64,000 nt of DNA from Actinoallomurus sp963736325 (GTDB lineage: Bacteria > Actinomycetota > Actinomycetes > Streptosporangiales > Streptosporangiaceae). The stretch covers positions 568,189-632,188 of the forward strand of contig CAVTOG010000016.1 in the NCBI GenBank assembly GCA_963736325.1. Reading direction: 5' to 3'. Shown here in pieces: positions 50,340-58,765 of this stretch. The position numbers and the translations under genes were made by a program. Each line of letters starts with the position of its first letter. Within the stretch, counting starts at the first letter, position 1. The notes under the pieces were generated by a model. It saw only the letters and a program-made list of their open reading frames with translations, searched no databases and was not told where the DNA came from.

Positions 50340-50860
50340 CTGCTCAGCCGCTCGGCTGGGACGCGGGTGATGGCGGTGTCGAGCTCGTTTGGCCCGCCGT
50401 TCGTCGTTGTACTCACGCTCGCTGTCCGAATACTCCACATAGACTTCATGGCCCGTACAGACCGCCTAATAGCTCGGCGGGTTGCCGCTTGCCTCGGCCG
50501 GCAGGTCCGGGGCGTTGGCCAGGTGGTCGGGGCCGTAGTGTCGATGAGGACCGTGTCGCGTGATGGCTTGGCGCCGGTCGTGAAGTACGGCTTGAAGGGA
50601 ACGGCCGTCGACCGTGTCCGGGACCGGCACGCTGCCGAAGTTCTCAAGGTCGGGCACAGGTCGGTGTTCTGCGCGAGCGGGCCGTCTCGCGGCCGACCGC
50701 GACACCTTGGCCTGGTGACGACGAGCGGCAGGTCGACGTCGGTGTCATAGGCCGTCATCATTCCCTTGGGGAGCCGGGGCTCGCCCATGTGGAAGTCGTT
50801 GTCGGAGCCGAACACGATGTAGGTGTCGCGGGCAACGCCGTTCGCCTTCAGCGCTGTCAA
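50340..50860 (-). pseudogene. Sulfatase C-terminal remnant with frameshifts
   Basis: The minus strand gives ARDTYIVFGSDNDFHMGEPR, then DVDLPLVVTRP and AQNTDLCPTL in one frame, then VPDTVDGRSL in a second and VYVEYSDSEREY in a third. This is the order of an arylsulfatase (TYIVFSSDNGYHMGEHRL ... VDGRSL ... EYY). At least two frameshifts and a missing N terminus make it non-functional. Confidence 0.75.
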
Positions 50861-50942
50861 CGACAGTAACCATCACCTGCCACGAACGCGTACGTGTCGC
50901 TCCTGACCTCGATAGGAACATCCCTATCAGGGTGCTGCTCTT

Positions 50943-50980
50943 CCTTGTAAGCGGCAGGTCGCCGGTTCGAATCCGGCCGG
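50943..50980 (+). repeat. Attachment-site copy 3 (38 bp)
   Basis: Identical to 41105-41142 of tRNA-Thr up to GGCCGG; then GTGCTCCC replaces AGGCTCCA. CGACAGTAACC (50861) and CGACAGCAACG (51037) flank it. Confidence 0.85.
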
Positions 50981-51182
50981 GTGCTCCCTATTTTCGCAGG
51001 TGATTGCGGTCCTGCACTGGTCGACCGAACCTCGTTCGACAGCAACGACAAGGTCGGACGGTCGCTCCGCCGTTGACGCCGAAGGCCGTGGCGGTTGTCC
51101 GGATGTCGTACGCCGGACCGTTCTCGGGCGCTACGAGGCAAAGAGCGCCGCCTTTGGGATAGGCGCACCTAGACTTGGTGGC

Positions 51183-51473
51183 ATGAGCGCGCAGCCGATC
51201 GAGGAACACGACCCCCGGGACCCGCAGGTGATCCTTCGCGCCCTGCCTGAGCGTGAGTGCGACGAGTTCCTGCAGCAGTACCACGACGCGGTCGATGCTG
51301 CTCATGACCCGGCTGGCTACAAGCAACTCCAGCAGGTCTTGCACACCTGGAGTCTCGCTGTGGTAGCGACGAACAAGCCCGGGTACTACGAGGCGCTCGA
51401 AGACGCCAAGAACGGCGTTGGCGAGTACGTCGCGTGGGAGGACGTCGTCGCGAAGTTCGACAGCACGCTGTGA
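51183..51473 (+). CDS. Antitoxin candidate (DUF6247-like)
   Basis: 96 residues. It begins MSAQPIEEHDPRDPQVILRA and continues LPERECDEFLQQYHDAVDAA. A small acidic helical protein whose stop overlaps the start of a RelE/ParE-like gene by 4 bp, the standard antitoxin-toxin order. Start ATG at 51183; an upstream open stretch reaches 51000 but lacks a ribosome-binding site. Confidence 0.75.
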   Translation: MSAQPIEEHDPRDPQVILRALPERECDEFLQQYHDAVDAAHDPAGYKQLQQVLHTWSLAVVATNKPGYYEALEDAKNGVGEYVAWEDVVAKFDSTL

Positions 51474-51718
51474 CCTACCGGGCGGAGCTTTCTTCTGAAG
51501 CCCTCAGAGAACTCAACGGCTTCCCTCGTGAGGCGTTCAAGGCGCTCACTGAGGTGATGGGCGCCGTGGTCGACAACCCTTACGATCCTCTACGCACGTT
51601 GCCGACCGCGGACGAGCAGGTGCGGCGTGTCACGTTCGGAGACTGGGGCATGGCCACGTACGTCATCGTCGATGCTCCTCAGATCGTCCGGGTCGTCCAC
51701 ATCACCTGGGTCGGCTAA
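51470..51718 (+). CDS. RelE/ParE-like toxin
   Basis: 82 residues of compact beta-alpha fold: YRAELSSEALRELNGFPREA, DPLRTLPTADEQVRRVTFGD, YVIVDAPQIVRVVHITWVG. RelE-type toxins cleave mRNA on the ribosome; ParE-type poison gyrase; the sequence does not decide which. GTG at 51470 is coupled to the antitoxin. The pair is the only gene content between attachment copies 3 and 4. Confidence 0.75.
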   Translation: MTYRAELSSEALRELNGFPREAFKALTEVMGAVVDNPYDPLRTLPTADEQVRRVTFGDWGMATYVIVDAPQIVRVVHITWVG

Positions 51719-51750
51719 CCCTCAGCATTAGGCCGTACGGCACCGCCGCG

Positions 51751-51770
51751 TGACAGCAACGACAGCAACC
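51751..51770 (+). repeat. Arm-type repeats before att copy 4
   Basis: TGACAGCAACG (51751-51761) and CGACAGCAACC (51760-51770) overlap by two bases. TGACGGCAACG lies on the other side of copy 4 at 51936-51946. Confidence 0.55.
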
Positions 51771-51842
51771 ATCGCCGCCCGTGGCCGCACGTCGGACACC
51801 GTCTACGTCGGTAAATGCGGGACGACCTGGGGTGTCTTTATT

Positions 51843-51885
51843 CCTGTAAGCGGCAGGTCGCCGGTTCGAATCCGGCCGGAGGCTC
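51843..51885 (+). repeat. Attachment-site copy 4
   Basis: Same core from TGTAAGCGGCAGG to CCGGAGGCTC, with one T missing in CCTTGT at its left edge. Only 17 bp of the 3' flank resemble copy 3 (ATTTTCCCAGGTGA here, ATTTTCGCAGGTGA there), which ties copies 3 and 4 to one element. Confidence 0.85.
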
Positions 51886-52158
51886 TCATTTTCCCAGGTG
51901 AGATGCCCTGTAGGGGATCATCCGGGCGCCTATTTTGACGGCAACGACGAACGCTGTCGAGCGGACGGTCGCGGAATCCGGGTTCGTGACATACCTGCCC
52001 GAAGACCGCCTGTGGCCTGGCCGTGTCCTCATTCGGGATCGGCTCGGGCGTACCTGCGCCCCCGGATGTGGGGCTGCCGCCCCCAAGGCTGAGGTCTGGA
52101 GGAAACGCTCAGCCTAGGTCGACAGCCCGGAGCCCTATTCCGACGGAGACGGGGATCA

Positions 52159-52764
52159 TCAGCGGCGGTGGACGCTGACGGCATATCCGCCGTCGTTGTA
52201 AGGGTCGGTGTCCCAAGTGGCGAAGCGGTCGACAAAAGTGAGGCCGGCCGCGGCGCAGTGGGCGTCGTACTCGGGCAAGGTGATGCCGGGTGGTACCGGC
52301 AGGTGGGCTTCGTCCAAGCCGAATCCGGCGACCATTAGACCACCCGGGCGCAGGGTCGCGGCCAGGCAAGCGACCACCGCGGGCTCAGTGCCGGCGGCGA
52401 GAAGCGGGAAGATATTGCCGGCGGCGACCACGAGATCGAAGTCCGCGGCCATATTGACCGCGGCTGGATCGAATCCAGCCAGGTCAGCCTGGATCCAGGG
52501 CAATCCTGGCGCCTCCTTCTGCGCCACCGCCAGCATGGACGGATCAAGATCCACACCGACACAGTCGTACCCGAGCTCCGCAAGGCGGATCATGACTCGC
52601 CCGGTGCCGCATCCGGCGTCCAGCACCCGTGCTCCGGCGGGAACAAGTGCGGCGCAGAACCGCGCCTCACCGTGCATGTCGTTACCGCTACCGGCCAGCG
52701 CGGCGAACCGCGCGGCGTAGTCCTCCCCGGTTGTCCCACCGGTTAGCTCTTGCCAACGAGTCAT
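52159..52764 (-). CDS. Class I SAM-dependent methyltransferase
   Basis: 201 residues. Motif I VLDAGCGTGRVMIRLAELGY, motif II VGVDLDPSMLAVA, then FDLVVAAGNIFPLL and LRPGGLMVAGFG. The ATG at 52764 matches the usual family start. Target unknown; small-molecule or general methyltransferase of the Methyltransf_25 type. Confidence 0.88.
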   Translation of the reverse strand: MTRWQELTGGTTGEDYAARFAALAGSGNDMHGEARFCAALVPAGARVLDAGCGTGRVMIRLAELGYDCVGVDLDPSMLAVAQKEAPGLPWIQADLAGFDPAAVNMAADFDLVVAAGNIFPLLAAGTEPAVVACLAATLRPGGLMVAGFGLDEAHLPVPPGITLPEYDAHCAAAGLTFVDRFATWDTDPYNDGGYAVSVHRR

Positions 52765-52940
52765 GGCGGCAAGTGTATTGAGCGGGCTGCCGGAGGCGAC
52801 CGTCCGTCCGGGTCGCCACCTGGGACTTACGGCAGGGGCGGCTTCACGCCCCTGACTCAGCACGAACACGTTGCGTCGACTGATGCTCGCAGCAATGGTT
52901 CTACGCCATCGTCACCGACCTCATGGGCGCCCCGAACCCC

Positions 52941-54023
52941 TCAAAAACTGCCAAAGCACGATCCCAGATCGGTTGCCTCGGCCCCGACGGTGTCCTGGGT
53001 CATCAGCGACCTCATGCGCTCCTGTCGCCAGCGAGTCGGTGGAGTGCCGTAGCGGTTCTTGAAAGCGCGGCTGAATGCCGCCTCCGACGTGTAGCCAATT
53101 CTCTGCGCGATTAGCGTGACCGGAAGGGTGGTGTCGCGGAGCAGGGCGGTGGCGGTGTCCAGGCGTACGTGCGCGAGATAGGTGGCTGGCGGCTTCCCGA
53201 CGCGTTCGACGAACTGCGTGGCGAACCCCGATCGGGAAAGGTTGCATGCTCGGGCCAGCTTTTCGACTGTCCAGTCATGGCCGGGGTCTCGGTGGATTGC
53301 GCTCAGGGCCAGGCCGATCTGCGGGTCGAAGGCGCCGGCCAGCCAGTTCGGTTCGGCGTCCGTGCTGGCGGCCCAGGCGCGCAGGATCTGGATGAAGATC
53401 AGATCGAGGATGCGGGCGACCATTACCGCCGATCCTTGTGAGGGCGATTGCATCTCGATTTTGAGCATCCTGCGGGCGACTTCGAGCCCTTCGAGTGCTG
53501 GGCCGCTCTCGCCGCGCATGATGATCACGGACGGGAGGCTCCCGAGCAGGTGGCTTGCCTGCGGGTCGCCGATCGTGAATGTTCCGCAGAGCCAGCGCGC
53601 CGGATCAGGTGCGTCGTTCTCGGCTGCGCCGGCAGGCTCGCTCGCTTGCGCTCGCTTGCCTAGGTCGCTGATGTAGTGCGTGTCGCCGCGCGGGAGCAGG
53701 ACGAAATCGCCGCGGCTTACGTGCTTGACGTGCGGGTCTCCGTCGATTCGCAGCGCGAGTTCGCCCTCTTCGACGATGTGCAGGCTGCCCATGTCGGCGA
53801 AGCCGATCGAGAAGGTCGGCGAGGGAGCGTACGCAACGATCCGTTCTCCGCTCAGATGGACGCTCCGGAGCAGCTCCGAGAGCAAGTCGTGCGACTGACC
53901 ATCTGCGTCGAGGCCGAGCGTGGCGTCCTCAGGTGCTGGCGGATCGGCGAACTCTTGCGGCGATCCGAGCAAATCGGCTGACGTCGCTGGACGATCAGCA
54001 AAATTTCCTGGCGGAGCGGTCAT
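52941..54023 (-). CDS. AraC-family regulator with cupin-type sensor domain
   Basis: 360 residues. The AraC_N cupin-like domain lies around 60-235 (MGSLHIVEEGELALRIDGDP, GDFVLLPRGDTHYISD). Two helix-turn-helices follow in the last 100 residues (WTVEKLARACNLSRSGFATQ; LIAQRIGYTSEAAFSRAFKN; RYGTPPTRWR). It is divergent from the EthD-like gene at 54232, which it probably controls. Confidence 0.92.
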   Translation of the reverse strand: MTAPPGNFADRPATSADLLGSPQEFADPPAPEDATLGLDADGQSHDLLSELLRSVHLSGERIVAYAPSPTFSIGFADMGSLHIVEEGELALRIDGDPHVKHVSRGDFVLLPRGDTHYISDLGKRAQASEPAGAAENDAPDPARWLCGTFTIGDPQASHLLGSLPSVIIMRGESGPALEGLEVARRMLKIEMQSPSQGSAVMVARILDLIFIQILRAWAASTDAEPNWLAGAFDPQIGLALSAIHRDPGHDWTVEKLARACNLSRSGFATQFVERVGKPPATYLAHVRLDTATALLRDTTLPVTLIAQRIGYTSEAAFSRAFKNRYGTPPTRWRQERMRSLMTQDTVGAEATDLGSCFGSF

Positions 54024-54231
54024 GGTCGCTGCCCATTCCTCTAACTACGATCAACAAACAGTGAGCGGGGCCAATGAACGGAAGGACTTAGGGTCACGTT
54101 GGGCGCTCTTTCATGTGCCAATTTCTTCTATCGGTGAAGCAATTGCGCTAGTGAAAGTCTGCCGGCATCATCGCCCAAGTCTGGGTCTGCTCGCTTGTAT
54201 CAACCGAGACTAACAATCAGGAGATCATCCC

Positions 54232-54552
54232 ATGGCGGAGCAAGACAAGCCGACCAAGATCAGCTTTGTCTATTCCAATCCCACCGACCCGGACGCCTTC
54301 GAGGCGGCTTACTCCGAGCAGCTCGAGCTTGCGCGCAAGCTCCCCGGCCTGACCCGGCTGCAGACGTCGAAGGTCTGGCCCAAGGAGGGCGGCAGCCCGA
54401 CTCCGGCGTACCGGCTGTTGGACCTGTACTTCGCCGACTACGCGGCGGCCAGCGCCGCTGCCGCAGAGGCGGGTCCCCTCGTCGCCGCTACCAAGGAGCA
54501 CGCCACCGGAGGCGTAGTGATCGCATTCGCAGAAATCCTCGAGGACGCCTAG
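54232..54552 (+). CDS. EthD-family small protein
   Basis: 106 residues of dimeric alpha-beta-barrel type: KISFVYSNPTDPDAFEAAYS, ELARKLPGLTRLQTSKVW, YRLLDLYFADYAAASAA. EthD-like proteins act in ring or quinone chemistry or as accessory proteins. Divergent from the AraC gene, from an ATG following CAGGAG. Confidence 0.85.
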   Translation: MAEQDKPTKISFVYSNPTDPDAFEAAYSEQLELARKLPGLTRLQTSKVWPKEGGSPTPAYRLLDLYFADYAAASAAAAEAGPLVAATKEHATGGVVIAFAEILEDA

Positions 54553-54602
54553 GCCGAACAAGACGGATTCCCGTCCCGTCGTCACTGCGGTAACCAATAG
54601 CG

Positions 54603-54622
54603 GGGAGGGGCAGGCCCCTCCC
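54603..54622 (+). terminator. Hairpin terminator after the EthD gene
   Basis: GGGAGGGGC and GCCCCTCCC form a perfect 9-bp stem with a 2-base loop, 50 bp after the stop codon. Confidence 0.6.
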
Positions 54623-54624
54623 GG

Positions 54625-55049
54625 CCCGCAGCCCGCCGGCCGCGAGCAGCATCGGCATCTTCCAGGCTTCGGACTTTAAACCCACTTGCTACGGCGCATG
54701 GTTCGGGACGAAGAGGTATCAGGCGCCGACCACGCCGGGTTGAGCGAGCCTGGAGCGGGGGTCTCGCGCGCCCCCCGCGAACCGAAGCACTCACCCACGC
54801 GAAGCCGTCTGTCATGAGGTAAGCACAGGTCAGGGTCCTGTTTCACTTCGGTGAGATAGGGCCCTGAATGCTTTCCTGCCCGGGGACGTCCTGGTCGACT
54901 GGAACCGGGCCGCGTGCGATCAGCGCGGCCACCTCCCGCTCGATGAGCGTGGCCAGGATCCCGCCAGACGGCACCGACGGCGGGGCCGTTAGCACGCTCG
55001 GCTCCCCGCGCGCACCGGTGGCCGCGGCGAAGCGAATCTCTTTCCCTCG
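54625..55049. other. Gene-poor stretch before a glucuronidase remnant
   Basis: No convincing gene. The frames become protein-like only from about 55050, where the next pseudogene begins. Confidence 0.4.
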
Positions 55050-55330
55050 CTGCGCGCCTGGGAATGCCTGCACGGCACGTCGATCATCATCACCGAGTAC
55101 GGCGCGGACGCCGTTGCCGGGATCCACTCCCTCCCGGCGTCCACCTAGGGCGAGGAGTACTGAGTGTTCGACCGGGTCGCCGCCGTCGTCGGCGAGCACG
55201 TCTGGAACTTCGCCGACCTCGCCACCGCGTACGGCGTCGGCCGCCGCGGGCGGCAACAAGAAGGTCGTCTTCATCCGCGACCGCTGCCCCAAGTCGGTCT
55301 TTAAGCGCTCCGCCGCCGCTGGGCGGGCAA
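55050..55330 (+). pseudogene. Beta-glucuronidase (GH2) C-terminal remnant
   Basis: One frame gives ECLHGTSIIITEYGADAVAG and IHSLPAST before a stop; the next gives FDRVAAVVGEHVWNFADLAT and AYGVGR; a third completes NKKVVFIRDRCPKS. This is the order at the end of UidA-type GH2 enzymes (ITEYGAD containing the catalytic Glu, HVWNFADF, NKKG.F.R...PK). Stop codons and frameshifts show decay. Confidence 0.75.
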
Positions 55331-55407
55331 GCGCTGAGCGTGGAACGGATCCTCACGGCTCCGCGTCCAACGGCCCGGATCGTCGTCGAACGGAAGGGAC
55401 CAGGCCA

Positions 55408-56058
55408 TTGACGGTACACAGGCCGGGACGGCCGGAGGATCTGCCGCCGGCCACGTTGGTGTGGGCGCGCTGGGCCGCGCTGGCCGCCGTGCAGGCCGCG
55501 TCGGAGGAGAAGGGTGCCGGGCGCTGGTTGCGGAACGGCGAGCTCTGCCTCGACACCTGGGGCAGTTCCTGGGGCGTGATGGCCTGGGCCGGTGACGGGC
55601 GCGCCGTGCTGTTCGGTGAGGACGAGGGCAGTAAGACCAAGTGGCACAAGGAGCCGATCGACCTGCTCGCCGGCGCGCCGGAGTGGCTGCCCCACGCGAG
55701 GCTGCGCGACCACGTGGAGCACTACGAGCTCGGCTTCGTCTACTGGTACGACGACGGGACGTGGCACCGCGCGCCCTACCCGGACGATCTCCAGGATGAT
55801 GGTCTCGAGCTCGCGATGGACGAGTTCCTCATCCGGTCCGAGGCTGTGGCCGAGCTGGAGTCCTGGCTCGCGGACCACACCGACGGTGCGCCCGAGGCCG
55901 TCGTGGCGGCCTGCGGCCGGTTCATGGAACAGGCCGAACGCCGGACCCTGACCACGGACGCCGTGCGCGCGTTCACGGACGAGACCGGCTGGGCGGACGC
56001 CGACATCGCGGCGATCTGTGCGGTGGCACGCGACGCCGGGTTGATGGGCGCCCGCTGA
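55408..56058 (+). CDS. Conserved protein of unknown family, paralogue of the 59752 gene
   Basis: 216 residues from a TTG at 55408 with GGAAGGGA upstream. It contains SSWGVMAWAGDGRAVLFGED, PIDLLAGAPEWLPHARL and FVYWYDDGTWHRAPYPDDLQ, and a helical C-terminal third. The same blocks occur in the protein at 59752-60552. No family known to me; small soluble proteins like this often occur as immunity-type proteins near toxins, which would fit the setting but is unproven. Confidence 0.7.
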   Translation: MTVHRPGRPEDLPPATLVWARWAALAAVQAASEEKGAGRWLRNGELCLDTWGSSWGVMAWAGDGRAVLFGEDEGSKTKWHKEPIDLLAGAPEWLPHARLRDHVEHYELGFVYWYDDGTWHRAPYPDDLQDDGLELAMDEFLIRSEAVAELESWLADHTDGAPEAVVAACGRFMEQAERRTLTTDAVRAFTDETGWADADIAAICAVARDAGLMGAR

Positions 56059-56127
56059 ACAGACGATCATCAAGCCTACGAACGACCTGAGCCGCCGATG
56101 GCCGGCGGCCGAGCCTGGTAGGACGTC

Positions 56128-56390
56128 ATGGACTCCCTTCGCCCGAATGATCCGCATTTCGTAGGCCGGTACGCGGTGTCGGCCAGGCTCGGCAGCGGAG
56201 GGATGGGCGAAGTCTTCTTCGGTCGGTCGCCGGGCGGCCGTCCTGTCGCGATCAAACTGATCCATCCAGGCCATGCCGCCGACCCGGAGTTCCGGCGGCG
56301 GTCCGCCAGGAGGTGGACGCCGCGCGAAGGGTCGGCAAGGCGCAGCATCCGGGAGCACGTCACGGGCCGGTGTGGCGGATGCTGCGCTGA
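56128..56390 (+). pseudogene. Ser/Thr protein kinase N-terminal fragment, frameshifted
   Basis: DPHFVGRYAVSARLGSGGMG then EVFFGRSPGGRPVAIKLIHP shows the glycine-rich loop and the VAIK lysine of Pkn2-type kinases. Near 56297 the frame slips: RQEVDAARRVGKAQHPGARH continues the kinase in another frame and then ends. The catalytic loop and all of the C-lobe are missing. Confidence 0.8.
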
Positions 56391-56410
56391 CCATGTCGAC
56401 TATTGGTTTG

Positions 56411-56781
56411 TCAGGACGTGCTGTATCGCACGGTTGGCGACTTGAAGTCCCAATTGCCGACATTGAAGTAAATGACGTGGCGTTCTTTCATGGCCATGTA
56501 GTAGTTCTTTCTGGAACTCGGCAATCTAAGCGAATGCCACGCACTGGAACCGGTATAGTGATACCTGATGTAATAGTCTTCGCAGTCACTTATGTGCGCC
56601 AAATTCGCCATTTGTCGCCGTTCGGGTACCACTTAATGCCGACGCGATTCCCCAGTGCCTGGGTCGAGCGCTGGTAGGGAGTGCTGGCGTAGGCCGGTGC
56701 CGCGGCGATGGTGCTGGTCACCGCGACGGTGGCCGTGGTGATCGCGAGGGCGGCCATCCGTACGGATGATGCCGAACTCAT
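56411..56781 (-). pseudogene. Secreted protein split by a frameshift
   Basis: Reading from ATG 56781 (AGGGG upstream), a signal peptide (MAALAITTATVAVTSTIAAA then PAYAST) leads into GNRVGIKWYPNGDKWRIWRT and a stop at 56590. Another frame continues as HISDCEDYYIRYHYTGSSAW and NYYMAMKERHVIYFNVGNWD to a stop at 56411. Together they would make a 115-120 residue exported protein. GC content is clearly lower than in neighbours. A genuine frameshift mutation or a recoding site near GACAAATGG are both possible. Confidence 0.6.
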
Positions 56782-57193
56782 GGATATCCCCTTAGGTCGG
56801 TGCGCATCGACGGAAAGCCGTATGCGCCGACTGTCTTGATTCGCTGAAATGCTTCGTGAAGAAGCATTCCTGGCGGTAGAGGGGATGTCATTGGCATGGA
56901 GTGCGCGAGACGTTGATTGATAGCGCAATGCGCGGAGCTCGCACCAACCGCCTGGCCGGTCGCAGTACGAAGGTTGCCCTACCTGCTGAACGGCACGGAG
57001 GTACGGACGGCACCTGTCGCGATCTCATGGCATCTCGCGCCATAGCAGCGCCCGCTGGCGCCGACAGTGGGTGCGCCGGTAGTGTCACCAGAAAGATACA
57101 GAAAGTACTTCATCGGGTGCATACAGTGACCCATGCAGTACCCACGTCTCTCATACCTGCGGGACACCCCACTTCACCTGCGAAGGGCAGCGC
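56782..57193. other. Intergenic stretch between divergent genes
   Basis: 412 bp with mixed GC content. It contains the promoter regions for the secreted protein (minus) and the EF-hand gene (plus). No gene seen. Confidence 0.45.
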
Positions 57194-57748
57194 ATGGCCA
57201 CTGATCTGCAAGTTCTCAAGATAGACCGGTCGTTCACCTACATCGACGCCGACGGCAATGGCGCCATTACCCGTGACGATCTGCAAGGCCTCGGGGCCCG
57301 GTTACTCGCCGGCTTCGGGACCTCACCGGCCGGGGAACAAGGCCGGCGGGTGGCCGACTCCTTCGATCGTCTGTGGGACACCCTCGCCGACGCGGTCGAC
57401 CTTGACCGCGACGGACGCATCACTCCCGACGAATACCGTTCCTCGGCGGTTTCCTCGTTCATCGAGGGTGACCGCTTCGAGCCGGTCTTCCGGCCGGCGA
57501 TCGAGGCGGTGCTCGCGGTGGCCGACACCGACGGTGACGGTCTCGTTGAACCGCAGGAGTTCCTGTTGGTGCATGAGGCGTTCGGGCGGTCCGAGCAGGA
57601 CAGCGACTATGCGTTCGCCGCGCTCGATCTCGACGGCGACGGCGCGCTGGGATGTGGCGAACTGTTGCACGCGGTGCGTGACTACTACACCTCCGCCGAC
57701 CCCAACGCGATCGGCAACTTGCTGTTCGGCAGGCTTCCCGGCTCGTGA
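57194..57748 (+). CDS. EF-hand calcium-binding protein (calerythrin-like)
   Basis: 184 residues. Four canonical 12-residue loops at 18-29 (DADGNGAITRDD), 69-80 (DLDRDGRITPDE), 111-122 (DTDGDGLVEPQE) and 145-156 (DLDGDGALGCGE), all with Asp at 1, 3, 5 and an acidic residue at 12. Bacterial calerythrin-like proteins bind Ca2+ in the cytoplasm. Its stop overlaps the GTG of a terpene synthase gene (GTGA), so the two are co-translated. Confidence 0.9.
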   Translation: MATDLQVLKIDRSFTYIDADGNGAITRDDLQGLGARLLAGFGTSPAGEQGRRVADSFDRLWDTLADAVDLDRDGRITPDEYRSSAVSSFIEGDRFEPVFRPAIEAVLAVADTDGDGLVEPQEFLLVHEAFGRSEQDSDYAFAALDLDGDGALGCGELLHAVRDYYTSADPNAIGNLLFGRLPGS

Positions 57749-58743
57749 CGATACCGGCCGATGCCCGGCCGCACCTGCGTCTCCTCCTGCAGCGGGTCCC
57801 CGCCTTGGTCGGTCGGTGTCGCATGCACAAGAACACCGATATGGCCGGGCAGCAGGTGCTGCGCTGGGCGCGGGAGGCCGGGCTGGCCGGTGACCCCACG
57901 GTAATAAGGCGGTTGTACGCCATCGGCGGCCACCGCATGGCCGGGCGGGTCTTCACCGACTCCAGCGACGACAAGCTCGTGCTGTTCTCTCAGTGGCTGA
58001 CCTGGGTCATTCTGCTCGACGATCACTGGGACGAACGCTCCTGCCCCACTCCACAGGAGATCGACCACACGTACACAAGGCTGCTCCACGTGGTCGACCA
58101 CGATCGCGAACCGGCGTACGCCGACCCAATGGAACGCGCCTTCACCCGGCTCTGGCAGGTTACGACCCCAGGAATGGGCCCCGCCTGGCGCGCCCGGTTC
58201 CGTGCTCATCTGGAGCTCAACCGTAAGAGCACCCAATGGGAGATCCACACCAGGCGGACCGGGCGATTCAGCCCGCTGGCCGAATACCCACCCCACCGCC
58301 GCGTCGCGTCCGCCTCGTTCATCTTCGACATCTGCGAGGCCGTCCTCGGCACCGAACTGCCCGAGGCCCTGATGAGCCTGCTGGCCTGGAGCGACCTCGC
58401 CGACGCCGCCAACGATGTGTCCACCTGGGTGAACGACGTGCTCACTCTGGACAAGGACGAGTACGAGGCTGACTTGTCCAACTACGTCCTGGCGGCCCGG
58501 CACCATCTCGGCCTGACCTCTTCGGCGGCCATCTCCTGGGTGATCGACCGCATCTCCGCTCGCATCACGGAGATGCACCGGGCCTCATGCGCGCTGCCCG
58601 CCGTCTACCGCCGCCTCGGCCTGTCCCACGGCACCGCGCGGGCGGCCAGCAAGGTCGCCTGCGCCTACCTCGCTCTACCCCACGCCAACATCGAGTGGAT
58701 CTGCGAAGCGGCGCGTTACCGGCCAGTGCCCAGCATGGAGTAA
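57745..58743 (+). CDS. Class I terpene synthase
   Basis: 332 residues, all-helical. The aspartate-rich motif is LLDDHWDE (Asp92, Asp93, Asp96). The NSE-type motif is NDVLTLDKD (Asn230, Thr234, Asp238) with Asp in place of the usual last Glu. A C-terminal Arg-Tyr occurs in ARYRPV. Such enzymes cyclise farnesyl or geranyl(geranyl) diphosphate using Mg2+; the product cannot be predicted. Length fits bacterial sesquiterpene synthases. Translationally coupled to the EF-hand gene; no P450 or prenyl-diphosphate synthase adjoins. Confidence 0.9.
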   Translation: MTIPADARPHLRLLLQRVPALVGRCRMHKNTDMAGQQVLRWAREAGLAGDPTVIRRLYAIGGHRMAGRVFTDSSDDKLVLFSQWLTWVILLDDHWDERSCPTPQEIDHTYTRLLHVVDHDREPAYADPMERAFTRLWQVTTPGMGPAWRARFRAHLELNRKSTQWEIHTRRTGRFSPLAEYPPHRRVASASFIFDICEAVLGTELPEALMSLLAWSDLADAANDVSTWVNDVLTLDKDEYEADLSNYVLAARHHLGLTSSAAISWVIDRISARITEMHRASCALPAVYRRLGLSHGTARAASKVACAYLALPHANIEWICEAARYRPVPSME

Positions 58744-58765
58744 CGGGCCGGCTCATCTTCTGAAC

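Noticed and set aside
50943..50980. Additional tRNA-Thr genes at attachment copies 2-4
   Set aside because: Only the 3' half of the tRNA is present at each; there is no D-arm or 5' acceptor strand.
54868..55407. N-terminal extension of the 55408 gene in the same frame
   Set aside because: This part overlaps glucuronidase-remnant motifs in other frames, and a good ribosome-binding site precedes the TTG at 55408.
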